Under the pieces are notes generated by a model. That model saw only the letters and a program-made list of their open reading frames with translations, ran no database searches and was not told where the DNA came from. A stretch of 64,000 nucleotides of DNA, taken from Streptomyces tailanensis. Lineage in GTDB: Bacteria > Actinomycetota > Actinomycetes > Streptomycetales > Streptomycetaceae. This document shows positions 54,699 through 63,989 of the stretch, piece after piece; the first letter of the stretch is position 1; each line of letters begins with the position of its first letter. The stretch lies in assembly GCF_008386495.1 (NCBI RefSeq), contig NZ_VTHJ01000001.1:178045-242044 (forward strand), written 5' to 3'. A program made the translations under genes and the position numbers.

Positions 54699-55064
54699 AT
54701 GACCACCAGCAACACCAACGAGGCGAACAGCGGGACGCCGGCCAAAGAGGTCGACGCGGACGTGCGCGAGGAGCTCACGCGCCTGCGGGACAGCATCGAC
54801 AACATCGACGCCGCCGTCGTCCACATGCTCGCCGAGCGCTTCAAGTGCACCCAGCGGGTCGGCCACCTCAAGGCCGCGCACCAGCTGCCCCCCGCCGACC
54901 CGGCCCGCGAGGCGCAGCAGATCAACCGGCTGCGCGGACTCGCCGAAAGTGCCAAGCTGGACCCGGCGTTCGCCGAGAAGCTGCTGAACTTCATCATCGC
55001 CGAGGTCATCCGGCACCACGAACGCATCGCGGACGACGCACTGAACGGCGGCACAGGGGAGTGA
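54699..55064 (+). CDS. Chorismate mutase, AroQ type, 121 aa
   Basis: A single AroQ helical domain: REELTRLRDSIDNIDAAVVHMLAERFKCTQRVGHLKAAHQLPPADPAREAQQI-type pattern with the conserved Arg in LRDSIDNID, the Arg-x-x-x-x-Lys in RVGHLKAAH and the C-terminal helix LNFIIAEVIRHHERI. It converts chorismate to prephenate for Phe and Tyr and thus competes with TrpE. There is no fused dehydratase or dehydrogenase domain and no signal peptide, so it is a cytoplasmic monofunctional enzyme. The hydrophilic N-terminal 20 residues are probably disordered. Confidence 0.92.
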   Translation: MTTSNTNEANSGTPAKEVDADVREELTRLRDSIDNIDAAVVHMLAERFKCTQRVGHLKAAHQLPPADPAREAQQINRLRGLAESAKLDPAFAEKLLNFIIAEVIRHHERIADDALNGGTGE

Positions 55065-55199
55065 CATCGCGCCCTCCACAGGCCGCGTCCTGCGTGAACA
55101 CTCTTTGTCAGACAACGACCCCACGCAGTGAGTGGCTACGGGACCGATAGACACCACAAGACCGGCGAAGCCACCGACACCAAGGACCGGGCACACACC

Positions 55200-55262
55200 G
55201 CATACGACCTGGCGCAGGCCGCACGCGACCGGGCGCAGGCCACACACGACCGGACATAGGTC
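55200..55262. repeat. Three imperfect 21-nt tandem repeats upstream of pepN
   Basis: Units of the form GCACGCGACCGGGCGCAGGC occur at 55200-55220, 55221-55241 and 55242-55262, the last more divergent. They fill part of the 243-bp gap between chorismate mutase and pepN, which otherwise shows nothing I recognise. Confidence 0.6.
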
Positions 55263-55307
55263 GCCTACCCGGCCCGCCCCTGTCCCGTGCCAAGGGCATC
55301 AGGCAGC

Positions 55308-57812
55308 ATGTCCCCCATGTCCGTACTGACGCGCGACGAAGCGCAGACCCGTGCCAAGCTCCTCGACGTCCACCGCTACGAGATCACCCTCGACCTCACG
55401 CGCGGCGACGAGACCTTCGACTCCCGTACCGTCATCCACTTCACCGTACGGGGGAAGAAAAAGGCCACGGACACCTTCGTCGAGCTCAAGCCCGCCGAAC
55501 TGCTCTCCGTCACCCTCGACGGAGAGCCCCTCGACCCGAGCACCCTCGACGGCAACCGGCTGCCCCTCAAGGGCCTCACCGCGGGCAGCCACGAACTGCG
55601 CGTCGACGCCGCCATGCGCTACTCCCGCACCGGCGAGGGCATGCACCGCTTCACCGACCCCGCAGACGGCGAGACATACGTCTACTCCAACCTGTTCCTC
55701 GACGACGTCCAACGCGTCTTCACCGCCTTCGACCAGCCCGACCTCAAGGCCGTCTTCGACCTCACCGTCACCGCCCCCGAAGGCTGGACCGTCCTCGCCA
55801 ACGGCATCACCGAACAGCACGACGACGGCAGCTGGCACGCCGCCACCACCCCGCTGATCTCCACCTACCTCGTCGCCGTCGCCGCCGGCCCCTGGCACTC
55901 CGTACGCACCGAACACCGCGGCCTGCCCTTCGGCATCCACTGCCGCCGCTCACTGGCCCCCCACCTGGACACCGACGCCGACGAGATCCTCGACGTCACC
56001 CGCGCCTGCTTCGACCGCTACCACGAGAAGTTCGAGGAGCCGTACCCCTTCGACTCCTACGACCAGGCCTTCGTCCCCGAGTTCAACGCCGGCGCCATGG
56101 AGAACCCCGGACTCGTCACCTTCCGAGACGAATTCGTCTACCGCTCCGCCGTCACCGAAACCGAACGCCAGACCCGCGCCATGGTCATCGCCCACGAAAT
56201 GGCCCACATGTGGTTCGGCGACCTCGTCACCCTGCGCTGGTGGGACGACATCTGGCTCAACGAGTCCTTCGCCGAGTACATGGGCTACCAGACCCTCACC
56301 GAAGCCACCCGCTTCACCAACACCTGGGTCGACTTCGGCATCGCCCGCAAAGCCTGGGGATACGACGCCGACCAGCGCCCCTCCACCCACCCCGTCGCCC
56401 CCGAAGCCGTCGACGACACCGCCGCCGCCCTCCTCAACTTCGACGGCATCTCCTACGCCAAGGGCGCCTCCGCCCTACGCCAACTCGTCGCCTGGCTCGG
56501 CGAAAAGGACTTCCTCGCCGGCATCAACGCCCACTTCACCCGCCACCGCTTCGGCAACGCCACCCTCGCCGACTTCATCGACAACCTCGCCGGCGCCACC
56601 GAACGCGACGTCCACGCCTGGGCCGACGCCTGGCTGCGCACCACCGGCGTCGACACCTTCACCCCCAAGGTCACCCGCGGCGCCGACAGCACCTACACCC
56701 TCACCATCGACCACGCCGGCAGCCGCCCCCACCGCATCGCCGTCGGCCTCTACGACCAGGACCTCGGCGACGAACAGGGCCACCTCACCCTCCGCGACCG
56801 CATCGAACTCGACATCCCCCAGACCACCGAACAGCCCATCGGCAAACGCCCCGCCCTGCTCCTCCTCAACGACGGCGACCTCACCTACGCCAAGGTCCGC
56901 TTCGACCCCGACTCCTTCACCACCCTCACCGCCGGCCTCTCCGGACTCCCCGACCCCCTCACCCGCGCCGTCGTCTGGAACGCCCTGCGCGACGCCGTAC
57001 GCGACGCCGAACTCCCGCCCACCGCCTACCTGGAAGCCGCCCGCACCCACCTCCCACGCGAAACCGACCTCGCCATCGTCCAAGGCGTCCTCGCCTTCGC
57101 CACCACCCAGGTCACCGACCGCTTCCTCACCCCCACCCAGCGCCCCGCCGGGCTCGCCACCCTCACCGCCCTGTGCCGCGACCTCATCCGCCGCACCGAG
57201 GACGGCGACAACCCCGGCCTGCGCCTGACCGCCGTACGCCACCACATCGACGTCGCCGCCCACCCCGACACCATCGCCGCCTGGCTCGCCGACGGCACGG
57301 TTCCCGGCGGCCCCGAACTCGACCCCGAACTGCGCTGGCGCCTCCTCGGCCGCCTCGCCGTCCTCGGCGCGGTCGACGCCGCCGCGATCGCCGAGGAACT
57401 GGAGCGGGACCCGAGCGCAACCGGCCAGGAGGGCGCCGCCCGCTGCCGGGCCGCCCTGCCCGACCCGGAGGCCAAGCGCGCCGCCTGGGAGGCCATGTTC
57501 GCCTCCGACGACCTCTCCAACTACCTCTTCACCGCCACGGCCCAGGGCTTCTGGCAGCCGGAACAAGCGGACATCCTCCAGGAATACGTGGAGCGCTACT
57601 GGACCGACGCGGTGTCACTCGCCGCTAGGCGAGGGCCGGCGATTGCGGATGCCGCTGGGCGGTGGGCGTTCCCGGTGTATGCGGTGGACGCCGAGACGCT
57701 TCGTTTGGGGGAGCGGTGCCTGAGGGAGGCCGAGCCGATTCCGGCTCTGCGGCGCAAGTTGGTGGATCAACTGGATGATCTGGGGCGGGCATTGAAGGTG
57801 CGGGAAGGGTAG
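55308..57812 (+). CDS. pepN: Aminopeptidase N, M1 family, 834 aa
   Basis: A zinc aminopeptidase that removes N-terminal residues from peptides in the cytoplasm. Visible features are the exopeptidase motif GAMEN around residue 262, the zinc site HEMAH at about 296-300 with the third ligand Glu in LNESFAEYMG, and the proline-flanked FDQPDLKAVF of the N-terminal saddle domain. The long C-terminal helical domain (after ~530) closes the active site. Length is typical for Streptomyces PepN. ATG 55308 is preceded by AGG and AAGGG; ATG 55317 (MSVLTRDEAQ) is an equally likely start. It ends near a dispersed repeat. Confidence 0.94.
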   Translation: MSPMSVLTRDEAQTRAKLLDVHRYEITLDLTRGDETFDSRTVIHFTVRGKKKATDTFVELKPAELLSVTLDGEPLDPSTLDGNRLPLKGLTAGSHELRVDAAMRYSRTGEGMHRFTDPADGETYVYSNLFLDDVQRVFTAFDQPDLKAVFDLTVTAPEGWTVLANGITEQHDDGSWHAATTPLISTYLVAVAAGPWHSVRTEHRGLPFGIHCRRSLAPHLDTDADEILDVTRACFDRYHEKFEEPYPFDSYDQAFVPEFNAGAMENPGLVTFRDEFVYRSAVTETERQTRAMVIAHEMAHMWFGDLVTLRWWDDIWLNESFAEYMGYQTLTEATRFTNTWVDFGIARKAWGYDADQRPSTHPVAPEAVDDTAAALLNFDGISYAKGASALRQLVAWLGEKDFLAGINAHFTRHRFGNATLADFIDNLAGATERDVHAWADAWLRTTGVDTFTPKVTRGADSTYTLTIDHAGSRPHRIAVGLYDQDLGDEQGHLTLRDRIELDIPQTTEQPIGKRPALLLLNDGDLTYAKVRFDPDSFTTLTAGLSGLPDPLTRAVVWNALRDAVRDAELPPTAYLEAARTHLPRETDLAIVQGVLAFATTQVTDRFLTPTQRPAGLATLTALCRDLIRRTEDGDNPGLRLTAVRHHIDVAAHPDTIAAWLADGTVPGGPELDPELRWRLLGRLAVLGAVDAAAIAEELERDPSATGQEGAARCRAALPDPEAKRAAWEAMFASDDLSNYLFTATAQGFWQPEQADILQEYVERYWTDAVSLAARRGPAIADAAGRWAFPVYAVDAETLRLGERCLREAEPIPALRRKLVDQLDDLGRALKVREG

Positions 57813-57867
57813 ACGTTTGCGGGGTGCGCCGTTGGGGCCAGGGGCGTCTGCGGGCTGAAGGCCGTAT

Positions 57868-57922
57868 GTGGCTGGTCGCGCCCACGCGGCGGAGCCGCAA
57901 ATTGACACAGCCCCGCGCCCCT
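57868..57922. repeat. Dispersed Streptomyces-type intergenic repeat, copy 2
   Basis: This matches copy 1 at 2208-2261, beginning GTGGCTGGTCGCGCCCACGC and ending CACAGCCCCGCGCCCCT. It starts 56 nt after the pepN stop. The rest of the 232-bp gap to the next gene holds no other element I recognise. Confidence 0.7.
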
Positions 57923-58044
57923 CGAGGCCCGCTGCCGTTGAGCGGCGTCCTCTCGTACCCTCTTTTGGTTGTAATGAACGGCCTTTTCGGGCTCAGCACC
58001 CGATTGGCGTACAAGATGGGACTCCCCGTGCTCCGGAGGAGTCC

Positions 58045-59427
58045 ATGCCCATCCCGCCCCTCGCCTCAGGCCCCCAAGGTCCAGGCGCGCTCCGCCCGTT
58101 GCTCGATACGGTGCTCGACGCCTTGCGCGAAGGGGCGGACGGGCGGGGCGGGCCCCTTCCCGCCGGGGGCCCGGAGGCGGTCGCGGCGATGGTGCGGGAC
58201 GCGCTTGGTGAGGTGCTGCCTGCCGAAGGTGACCCGGACGCCCTCCACCGGCTGGTCCGCGCCCTCGCGGCCGGCACCGCCGACCCCGCCGACCCCCTCT
58301 GCGCGGCCCACCTCCACACCCCGCCCCTGGCCGTCGCCACCGCCGCCGACCTCGCCGCGTCCGCGCTGAACCCCTCGCTCGACTCCTGGGACCAGGCCCC
58401 GGCCGCCACCGCTCTCGAAGCCCTGGTGACGCGGGCCCTGGCCACCGAGGTGCACGCCGCCGACGCCCTGGTCACCACCGGCGGCACCGAGTCCAACCAA
58501 CTCGCGCTCCTCCTGGCCCGAGAGGCACAACGAGAGGCACAAGGGGGCCACGGAGCGACGCGGCTGGTCTGCGGGGTCAACGCCCATCACTCCCTACCGC
58601 GCGCCGCCTGGCTGCTCGGGCTGCCCGAACCCGTCACCATCCCCACCCCGGCGGGCACCCTCGACCCCGCCGCCCTGGACGACGCGCTCACCCGGCTGCA
58701 AGGGCCCCTCCTGGTCGCCGCCACCGCCGGTACGACCGACGCCGGTCTCATCGACCCGCTCCCCGAGATCGCCGACCTGTGCGAGACCCACGGCGCCCGG
58801 CTCCACATCGACGCCGCGTACGGCGGAGGCCTCCTCTTCAGCGACCGGCACCGTGCCAAGCTCGAAGGCCTGACCCGCGCCCACACCATCACCCTCGACC
58901 TGCACAAACTCGGCTGGCAACCCGTCGCCGCAGGCCTCATCGCCGTACGCGACCGAGCCGACCTCGCCGCGCTGCGGCACCAGGCCGACTACCTCAACGC
59001 CGACGACGACACCGAAGCCGGCCTGCCCGACCTCCTCGGCCGCTCACTGCGAACGACCCGCCGCCCCGACATCCTCAAAATCGCCGCCACCCTGAAAACC
59101 CTGGGCCGAACGGGACTCGGCGCGCTCGTCGACCAAGTCTGCGACCTCGCCCAGGAGTTCGCCGCCCTCATCGAGACACACCCCGGCTTCGAGCTCTACG
59201 ACCGGCCCACCCTCAGCACGGTCCTGTTCCGGCCGGCCGGGGCCTCCAACGACGCCGTCGCCGCCGTACGCCGAAAACTCCTCCACGACGGCCGGGCCGT
59301 CATAGGCCGCGCCGCCCTCGACGGCCGCCGCTGGCTCAAGGCCACCCTCCTCAACCCCCACACCCGACCGGCCGACCTCACCGCCCTGCTGAAACTCGTA
59401 GAACTCGCGCAGCACCCGCACCCGTAG
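58045..59427 (+). CDS. PLP-dependent decarboxylase (DesA/group II type), 460 aa
   Basis: A fold-type I group II decarboxylase: SLDSWDQAPAATALEALVTRAL, ALVTTGGTESNQLALLLAR, the His and catalytic Asp segments VNAHHSLPRAAWLLG and LHIDAAYGGGLLFS, and the PLP lysine K288 in LDLHKLGWQPVAAG. It resembles the lysine or diamine decarboxylases of siderophore pathways such as DesA. GGAGGA is 5 nt before the ATG. It is followed 58 nt later by a lysine N6-monooxygenase gene. The pair recalls desAB of desferrioxamine synthesis, but desC and desD are not present nearby, so the product is open. Confidence 0.85.
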   Translation: MPIPPLASGPQGPGALRPLLDTVLDALREGADGRGGPLPAGGPEAVAAMVRDALGEVLPAEGDPDALHRLVRALAAGTADPADPLCAAHLHTPPLAVATAADLAASALNPSLDSWDQAPAATALEALVTRALATEVHAADALVTTGGTESNQLALLLAREAQREAQGGHGATRLVCGVNAHHSLPRAAWLLGLPEPVTIPTPAGTLDPAALDDALTRLQGPLLVAATAGTTDAGLIDPLPEIADLCETHGARLHIDAAYGGGLLFSDRHRAKLEGLTRAHTITLDLHKLGWQPVAAGLIAVRDRADLAALRHQADYLNADDDTEAGLPDLLGRSLRTTRRPDILKIAATLKTLGRTGLGALVDQVCDLAQEFAALIETHPGFELYDRPTLSTVLFRPAGASNDAVAAVRRKLLHDGRAVIGRAALDGRRWLKATLLNPHTRPADLTALLKLVELAQHPHP

Positions 59428-59485
59428 ACAGCGCCGCGCAGACCGCACCCGCACGCAGCACTCGTAGAAAGAAACACCCTCCTCC

Positions 59486-60865
59486 ATGAGCACGCCCCCG
59501 GGCCAGGCGCCCGAAGCCCCCCGCGACCTCGTCGGCATCGGCATCGGGCCCGCCAACCTCTCCCTCGCCGCCCTCGCCCACCCGCTCGCCGAACTCGACA
59601 CGGTCTTCTACGAGCAACGCCCCGGCTTCGACTGGCACCCCGGCCTGCTCATCGAGGGCGCCACGGTCCAGGTGCCGTTCCTGGCCGACCTGGTGACACT
59701 CGCCGACCCGGTCAGCCCCTGGTCGTTCCTCAACTACCTCCGCACCCGCGACCGGCTCTTCCCGTTCTACTTCGCCGAGCGCTTCCACATCCAGCGCACC
59801 GAGTACGACGCCTACTGCCGCTGGGTCAGCGAGAGCCTGCCCGGGCTGCGCTTCGGCCACCGGGTCGACTCCGTGCGCTGGAACCCCGAACGCGACCTGT
59901 TCGAAGTCGACTTCACCCGACCCGACACCGAAGGGGAAGAGGGCGAGCTGCTCGGTCGTACATACGCGCGGAACGTCGTCCTCGGCGTCGGCACCGAACC
60001 GTACGTACCCGAACCCCTCAAACCACTCGCCGAGGCACCCGGCGTACCCGTCATCCACGCCGCCGACTACCTCCACGAACGCGACCGCCTCCTCACCGCC
60101 GGACACGTCACCGTCATCGGCGTCGGACAGTCCGGCGCCGAAGTCTTCCTCGACCTGCTGCGCCACCGGCTCACCGGACACGAGCAGCTGCACTGGCTGG
60201 GCCGTACGGAGGCGTTCGCGCCCATGGAGTACTCCAAGCTGGGCCTGGAGCACTTCACACCCGACTACACCCACTACTTCCATGCCCTCGCCGAGCCCAC
60301 CCGGGACAAGCTCGTCACCGCCCAGTGGCAGCTCCACAAGGGCATCGGCGCCCCCACCATCGCCGCCATCCACGACGAGCTCTACCGCCGCACCCAGGAC
60401 GGCGGCTGGCCCGACACCGTCCTCACCCCCGGCGTCCTCGTCCGCACCGCGGGCCGCCTGGCCACCACCAAGATCGAACTCCACCTCGAACACCTCCAGC
60501 AGGGCACCCGCTCCCGCCTCACCACCGACGCCGTCGTCCTCGCCACCGGCTACCGCGAACGCCCCCTCGACCGCATCCTCGCCGGACTCGACCCCTACAT
60601 CCGCCGCGACAACCGCGAACGCCCCCGCATCGACGAACGGTTCCGCATGATCCTCGACCCCTCGGTCACCGCCGCCGGCTGCCACGTCTACGTCCAGAAC
60701 GCCGACCTCCACACCCACGGCGTCGGCACCCCCGACCTCGGCCTCACCGCCTGGCGCAGCGCCACCATCCTCAACACCCTCACCGGCAAGGAGCCCTACC
60801 CGCTCCCCACCCGCACCGCCTTCACCACCTTCGGCCTCCCACCACAGCCCACCCGCGCCAGGTAA
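59486..60865 (+). CDS. L-lysine/ornithine/diamine N-monooxygenase (SidA/IucD/DesB type), 459 aa
   Basis: A flavin N-hydroxylating monooxygenase: FAD motif VGIGIGPANLSLAAL at residues 16-30, FDWHPGLLIEGATVQVPFL, the DPVSPWSFLNYLR segment, the NADPH motif VIGVGQSGAEVFLDLL and the C-terminal ATGYRERPLDRIL. Such enzymes hydroxylate the terminal amine of lysine, ornithine or cadaverine to make hydroxamate siderophores. Coupled with the preceding decarboxylase, cadaverine or a similar diamine is the likely substrate. No DmdR1/IdeR-like iron box was recognised upstream of either gene. The ATG start is followed by normal family length. Confidence 0.9.
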   Translation: MSTPPGQAPEAPRDLVGIGIGPANLSLAALAHPLAELDTVFYEQRPGFDWHPGLLIEGATVQVPFLADLVTLADPVSPWSFLNYLRTRDRLFPFYFAERFHIQRTEYDAYCRWVSESLPGLRFGHRVDSVRWNPERDLFEVDFTRPDTEGEEGELLGRTYARNVVLGVGTEPYVPEPLKPLAEAPGVPVIHAADYLHERDRLLTAGHVTVIGVGQSGAEVFLDLLRHRLTGHEQLHWLGRTEAFAPMEYSKLGLEHFTPDYTHYFHALAEPTRDKLVTAQWQLHKGIGAPTIAAIHDELYRRTQDGGWPDTVLTPGVLVRTAGRLATTKIELHLEHLQQGTRSRLTTDAVVLATGYRERPLDRILAGLDPYIRRDNRERPRIDERFRMILDPSVTAAGCHVYVQNADLHTHGVGTPDLGLTAWRSATILNTLTGKEPYPLPTRTAFTTFGLPPQPTRAR

Positions 60866-60917
60866 TCGAAGAGCAAAGAAGCGCGGCAGGAGTGATGACG
60901 GCTGTGAAAAAAGTGCC

Positions 60918-60923
60918 TACCTT
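60918..60923 (+). promoter_or_regulatory. -10-like TACCTT for leaderless SGNH hydrolase mRNA
   Basis: TACCTT is 6 nt (TCGGCC) before the ATG at 60930. Confidence 0.35.
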
Positions 60924-60929
60924 TCGGCC

Positions 60930-62102
60930 ATGACCAGCACCCGCGCAGGCACCGCAGGCACCACCTGGATCCCCGCTCACCGCTCCGCCGTGATCGACCC
61001 CCACGAAGCCTTCAAACTCTTCGAGGTCCGAAGCTTCACCGACCAGACCGTACGACAGCCCCTGCGCCCCGCCGGCAGCGGCGACGCCCTCCGCGTCCGG
61101 CTCGGCAACCGCTACGGCAAAGCCCCCCTCGACATCGGCGGCGCCCACCTCGCCTGCCGCACCGAAGGCAGCGGAATCGACCCCGAAACCGACACCACCT
61201 TGCTCTTCAACGGCGCCGAAACCGTCACCATCCCGGTCGGCGCCGACATCGTCAGCGACCCCGTCGAAGGCACCGTCACCGCAGGCGAGGAACTCACCCT
61301 CAGCCTCTACCTCCCCGGCGACACCGGCCTCACCACGTACTCCGCCACCCCGTACGACATCGGCCACACCGTCCCCGGCAACCAGCTCACCGCCGAAACC
61401 CTCGACGAATCAGAGGAACTGATCACCGGACACTTCATCACCGGCATCGACGTCCTCGCCCCCGCCGACACCCGCATCGCCGTCGCCTTCGGAGACTCCT
61501 GGATCGAAGGCATGGCCACCACCCCCGGCACCGGCAGCAGCTTCCCCGCCCAACTCGACCGCCGCCTCACCAGCGGCTGGATCGTCGCCCCCGGCATCTC
61601 CGGCAACCGACTCCTCACCGACGAGATCGGCGCCCACCTGCTCTCCCGCATCGAACGCGACGTCCTCGACATCCCCGGCGCCAGCCACGTCATCATCCAC
61701 ACCGGCCTCAACGACCTCGGCCTGCCCGGCGCCATCGCCTTCCCCGAACCCGGCAAACTCCCCACCGCCGCCGACCTCATCACCGGCCTGACCACCCTCG
61801 CCGACCGCCTCCACACCGCCGGACTCACCGTCATCGGCTCCACCATCGGCCCCTACGCCGGCACCGTCTACCCCGGCTACGACACCGAGGAAGGCCAAGC
61901 CATACGCGCCGAGGTCAACACCTGGCTCCTCGGCACCGACCACCCCTTCGACGCCATCATCGACATCGCCGCCGCCGTCGCGGACCCCGACCAACCCACC
62001 AGAATCCGCGACGACTACAACAGCGGCGACGGCCTCCACGTCAACGACGCCGGCGCGAAAGCCATCGCCGACGCCGTAGACCTGAGCCTGCTGGCTCTAT
62101 GA
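60930..62102 (+). CDS. SGNH/GDSL hydrolase family protein, 390 aa
   Basis: The N-terminal ~175 residues form a beta-rich domain (LRVRLGNRYGKAPLDIGGAHL, LTLSLYLPGDTG), and the C-terminal part is an SGNH hydrolase. The nucleophile is S190 in VAFGDSWIEG, block III contains HTGLNDLG and the Asp-x-x-His pair is in GDGLHVNDAGAKAIADAV. No signal peptide is visible, so it is probably cytoplasmic or leaves by an unknown route. Family members are esterases or lipases; the substrate is unknown. It ends 4 nt from the convergent 5'-nucleotidase gene. Confidence 0.88.
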   Translation: MTSTRAGTAGTTWIPAHRSAVIDPHEAFKLFEVRSFTDQTVRQPLRPAGSGDALRVRLGNRYGKAPLDIGGAHLACRTEGSGIDPETDTTLLFNGAETVTIPVGADIVSDPVEGTVTAGEELTLSLYLPGDTGLTTYSATPYDIGHTVPGNQLTAETLDESEELITGHFITGIDVLAPADTRIAVAFGDSWIEGMATTPGTGSSFPAQLDRRLTSGWIVAPGISGNRLLTDEIGAHLLSRIERDVLDIPGASHVIIHTGLNDLGLPGAIAFPEPGKLPTAADLITGLTTLADRLHTAGLTVIGSTIGPYAGTVYPGYDTEEGQAIRAEVNTWLLGTDHPFDAIIDIAAAVADPDQPTRIRDDYNSGDGLHVNDAGAKAIADAVDLSLLAL

Positions 62103-62106
62103 GCGA

Positions 62107-63915
62107 CTAGAAGACCGGCGTACCGTTCCGCGTCAACTTCCAGTCCACCGACGCGAACGCCGCCGGATCGATCGACCCCTTCGCCTTCACCCAGGCGATC
62201 ATCGTGTTACGGATCTCGTCCGAGTTCGACCACAACAGCTGGGCCGCGGCGACATGCGGGAAGTTACCGCCGCCGTTGGCCCGGTAGTTGTTCACCGCGA
62301 ACACGAACTGCTTGTCGTCCGCCAGCGGCGCACCCTCGAACCGCACATTCGTCACCCGCGACCCGACCGGCTTCGCGATGTCGATCTCGTACGTCAGACC
62401 GCTCACCGCGTCGTAGTTGTAGTCCGGCGTACCGTTCGCGTTCGTCAGCTTCGCCGGATCGATCACCGCGTCCGCCGCCGTCTGCACGAAGTAGTTCGCC
62501 GAATACTCCAGATACGCCTTCATCTGCGCACCCGTCATCAGACGCGCCTCCAGCGTGTTCTCGAAGACATACAGACCGGCCACATCCCGAATGGTGACGT
62601 TCCCCGCCGGAATCACCGCACTCCGCGAGAACGCCGCCGCCTGCGACAGCACCGGCAGCGACGCGTACTCCGTGGAGGAGAGGGCCTGCTTCACCGTGTC
62701 GGCCTGGATGTGGTTGATCAGGTCGATGATCGGAACGTCCTTGTACGGCCCCTCCACCGACGTCATCTCCGCGGCGTTCGTACCGATCACCTGGTTGACG
62801 TACGCCACGACCTTCTCGTGCTCGTCACCGAGCATCTTCACGATCTCCGGGTCCTCCTCCACCGTGTTGGAGTTGAGAACCTGCGCCGCCACCTTCTCGA
62901 CCTTCCAGCAGCCCTTGCTCCACACCATCTCGAAGTCGAACAGCGTCAACCGCTGCCCCCACTTGAGCGGCTCGGACAGCACAACCTGCTTGCCCGTCTC
63001 CTTGTTGGTGACGAAGTACTCCGGAATCTCCGTGTGCGCGTGCCCCACCAGAATCGCGTCGATACCGGGAACCTGCTCGGCCACCAACCCCGCCGCGTTC
63101 TCGATGTACGGCAACTGATCACCGTACGACGACGTCCCCGACGAACCACTGTGCGCCGACACGATCACGACATCCGCACCCATCGACCGCAGCTTCGGCA
63201 CCCACTTCGCCGCCTGCTCCTCCAACCCCGGGAACGTCATCTTCCCCTGCACATTCGCCTTGTCCCAGATCGCGATACCCGGGTTCGTCAGCCCCAGCAC
63301 CGCCACCTTCACATCACGACCGTGCGGCGTACGCAGCCGGTGCATGCTGTACGGCGGGAAAGCCGGACGCAGCGTCTTCGCATCCAGCGCGTTCGCACCC
63401 AGCAGCGGGAAACGGCACTGCTCCTGGAACTTCCGCAGCACCGGAATGCCGTAGTTGAACTCGTGATTGCCCAGCGCCGCCGCGTCATAGTCGATCGCGT
63501 TCATCGCCTGCGCCATCGGGTGCACCGGACCACCCTTGGCCGTGATCGGGTCGACCTTCGCGTAGTAGTACGACAACTGCGTGCCCTGGATCGTGTCGCC
63601 CGCGTCGATCAGCAGCGTGTTCCGGCGACCCTTCTCCTTACGGACCTGGTTCACCAGCGTCGAGATCTTCGCCAGACCGACGTCGTTGTGCGCCCTGTCG
63701 TCGAACTCCTTGTCCGTGAAGTAGTCCCAGTTGAAGACATTGCCGTGCAGGTCCGTCGTCCCCATCACGGTGAACTTGTACCGCTTCGGAGCCTTCTTCC
63801 CGCCACCCTTCACCTCCACGGCCTGCGCACTCGGCGCCACCGCCGCACCGGCGATGGCCACCCCCGCACCGGTCACAGCGGACTTCTTCAGAAACTTCCG
63901 GCGGTTCAAGGGCAT
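62107..63915 (-). CDS. Tat-exported bifunctional metallophosphatase/5'-nucleotidase, 602 aa
   Basis: The twin-arginine signal NRRKFLKKSAVTGAG with a following hydrophobic stretch and the AQA cleavage site (about residue 32) predicts export of a folded, metal-loaded protein. The calcineurin-like metallophosphatase domain has TTDLHGNVFNWDYF, LIDAGDTIQGT, AALGNHEFNYG and ILVGHAHTEIPEYF. The C-terminal 5'-nucleotidase domain contains TIRDVAGLYVFENTLEARLMTG and FVFAVNNYRANGGGNFPH. It probably releases phosphate from extracellular nucleotides. ATG 63915 (MPLNRRKFL) with AAGGAG upstream was chosen; the in-frame codon 18 residues earlier would bury the Tat signal. Confidence 0.94.
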   Translation of the reverse strand: MPLNRRKFLKKSAVTGAGVAIAGAAVAPSAQAVEVKGGGKKAPKRYKFTVMGTTDLHGNVFNWDYFTDKEFDDRAHNDVGLAKISTLVNQVRKEKGRRNTLLIDAGDTIQGTQLSYYYAKVDPITAKGGPVHPMAQAMNAIDYDAAALGNHEFNYGIPVLRKFQEQCRFPLLGANALDAKTLRPAFPPYSMHRLRTPHGRDVKVAVLGLTNPGIAIWDKANVQGKMTFPGLEEQAAKWVPKLRSMGADVVIVSAHSGSSGTSSYGDQLPYIENAAGLVAEQVPGIDAILVGHAHTEIPEYFVTNKETGKQVVLSEPLKWGQRLTLFDFEMVWSKGCWKVEKVAAQVLNSNTVEEDPEIVKMLGDEHEKVVAYVNQVIGTNAAEMTSVEGPYKDVPIIDLINHIQADTVKQALSSTEYASLPVLSQAAAFSRSAVIPAGNVTIRDVAGLYVFENTLEARLMTGAQMKAYLEYSANYFVQTAADAVIDPAKLTNANGTPDYNYDAVSGLTYEIDIAKPVGSRVTNVRFEGAPLADDKQFVFAVNNYRANGGGNFPHVAAAQLLWSNSDEIRNTMIAWVKAKGSIDPAAFASVDWKLTRNGTPVF

Positions 63916-63945
63916 ATCGGGGCACTCCTTGGGGAAATGGATCTC

Positions 63946-63989
63946 AACGCGCGTAGATAGAGAAAGCATGCGCGCTAACGCGCGTAGAT
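63946..63989. promoter_or_regulatory. Direct repeats upstream of the 5'-nucleotidase gene
   Basis: AACGCGCGTAGAT occurs twice, at 63946-63958 and 63977-63989, exactly 31 bp (three helical turns) apart, just upstream of the 5'-nucleotidase start. They may bind a regulator on one face of the DNA. They do not match the PHO box consensus I know (GTTCACC). Confidence 0.45.

Noticed and set aside
57923..58044. Iron box (DmdR1/IdeR) upstream of the decarboxylase-hydroxylase pair
   Set aside because: No TTAGGTTAGGCTCACCTAA-like sequence could be found in the gap or before the second gene.
62254..63960. 568-codon plus-strand open frame opposite the 5'-nucleotidase
   Set aside because: Arg/His/Val-rich shadow of a clear Tat-exported nucleotidase on the other strand.
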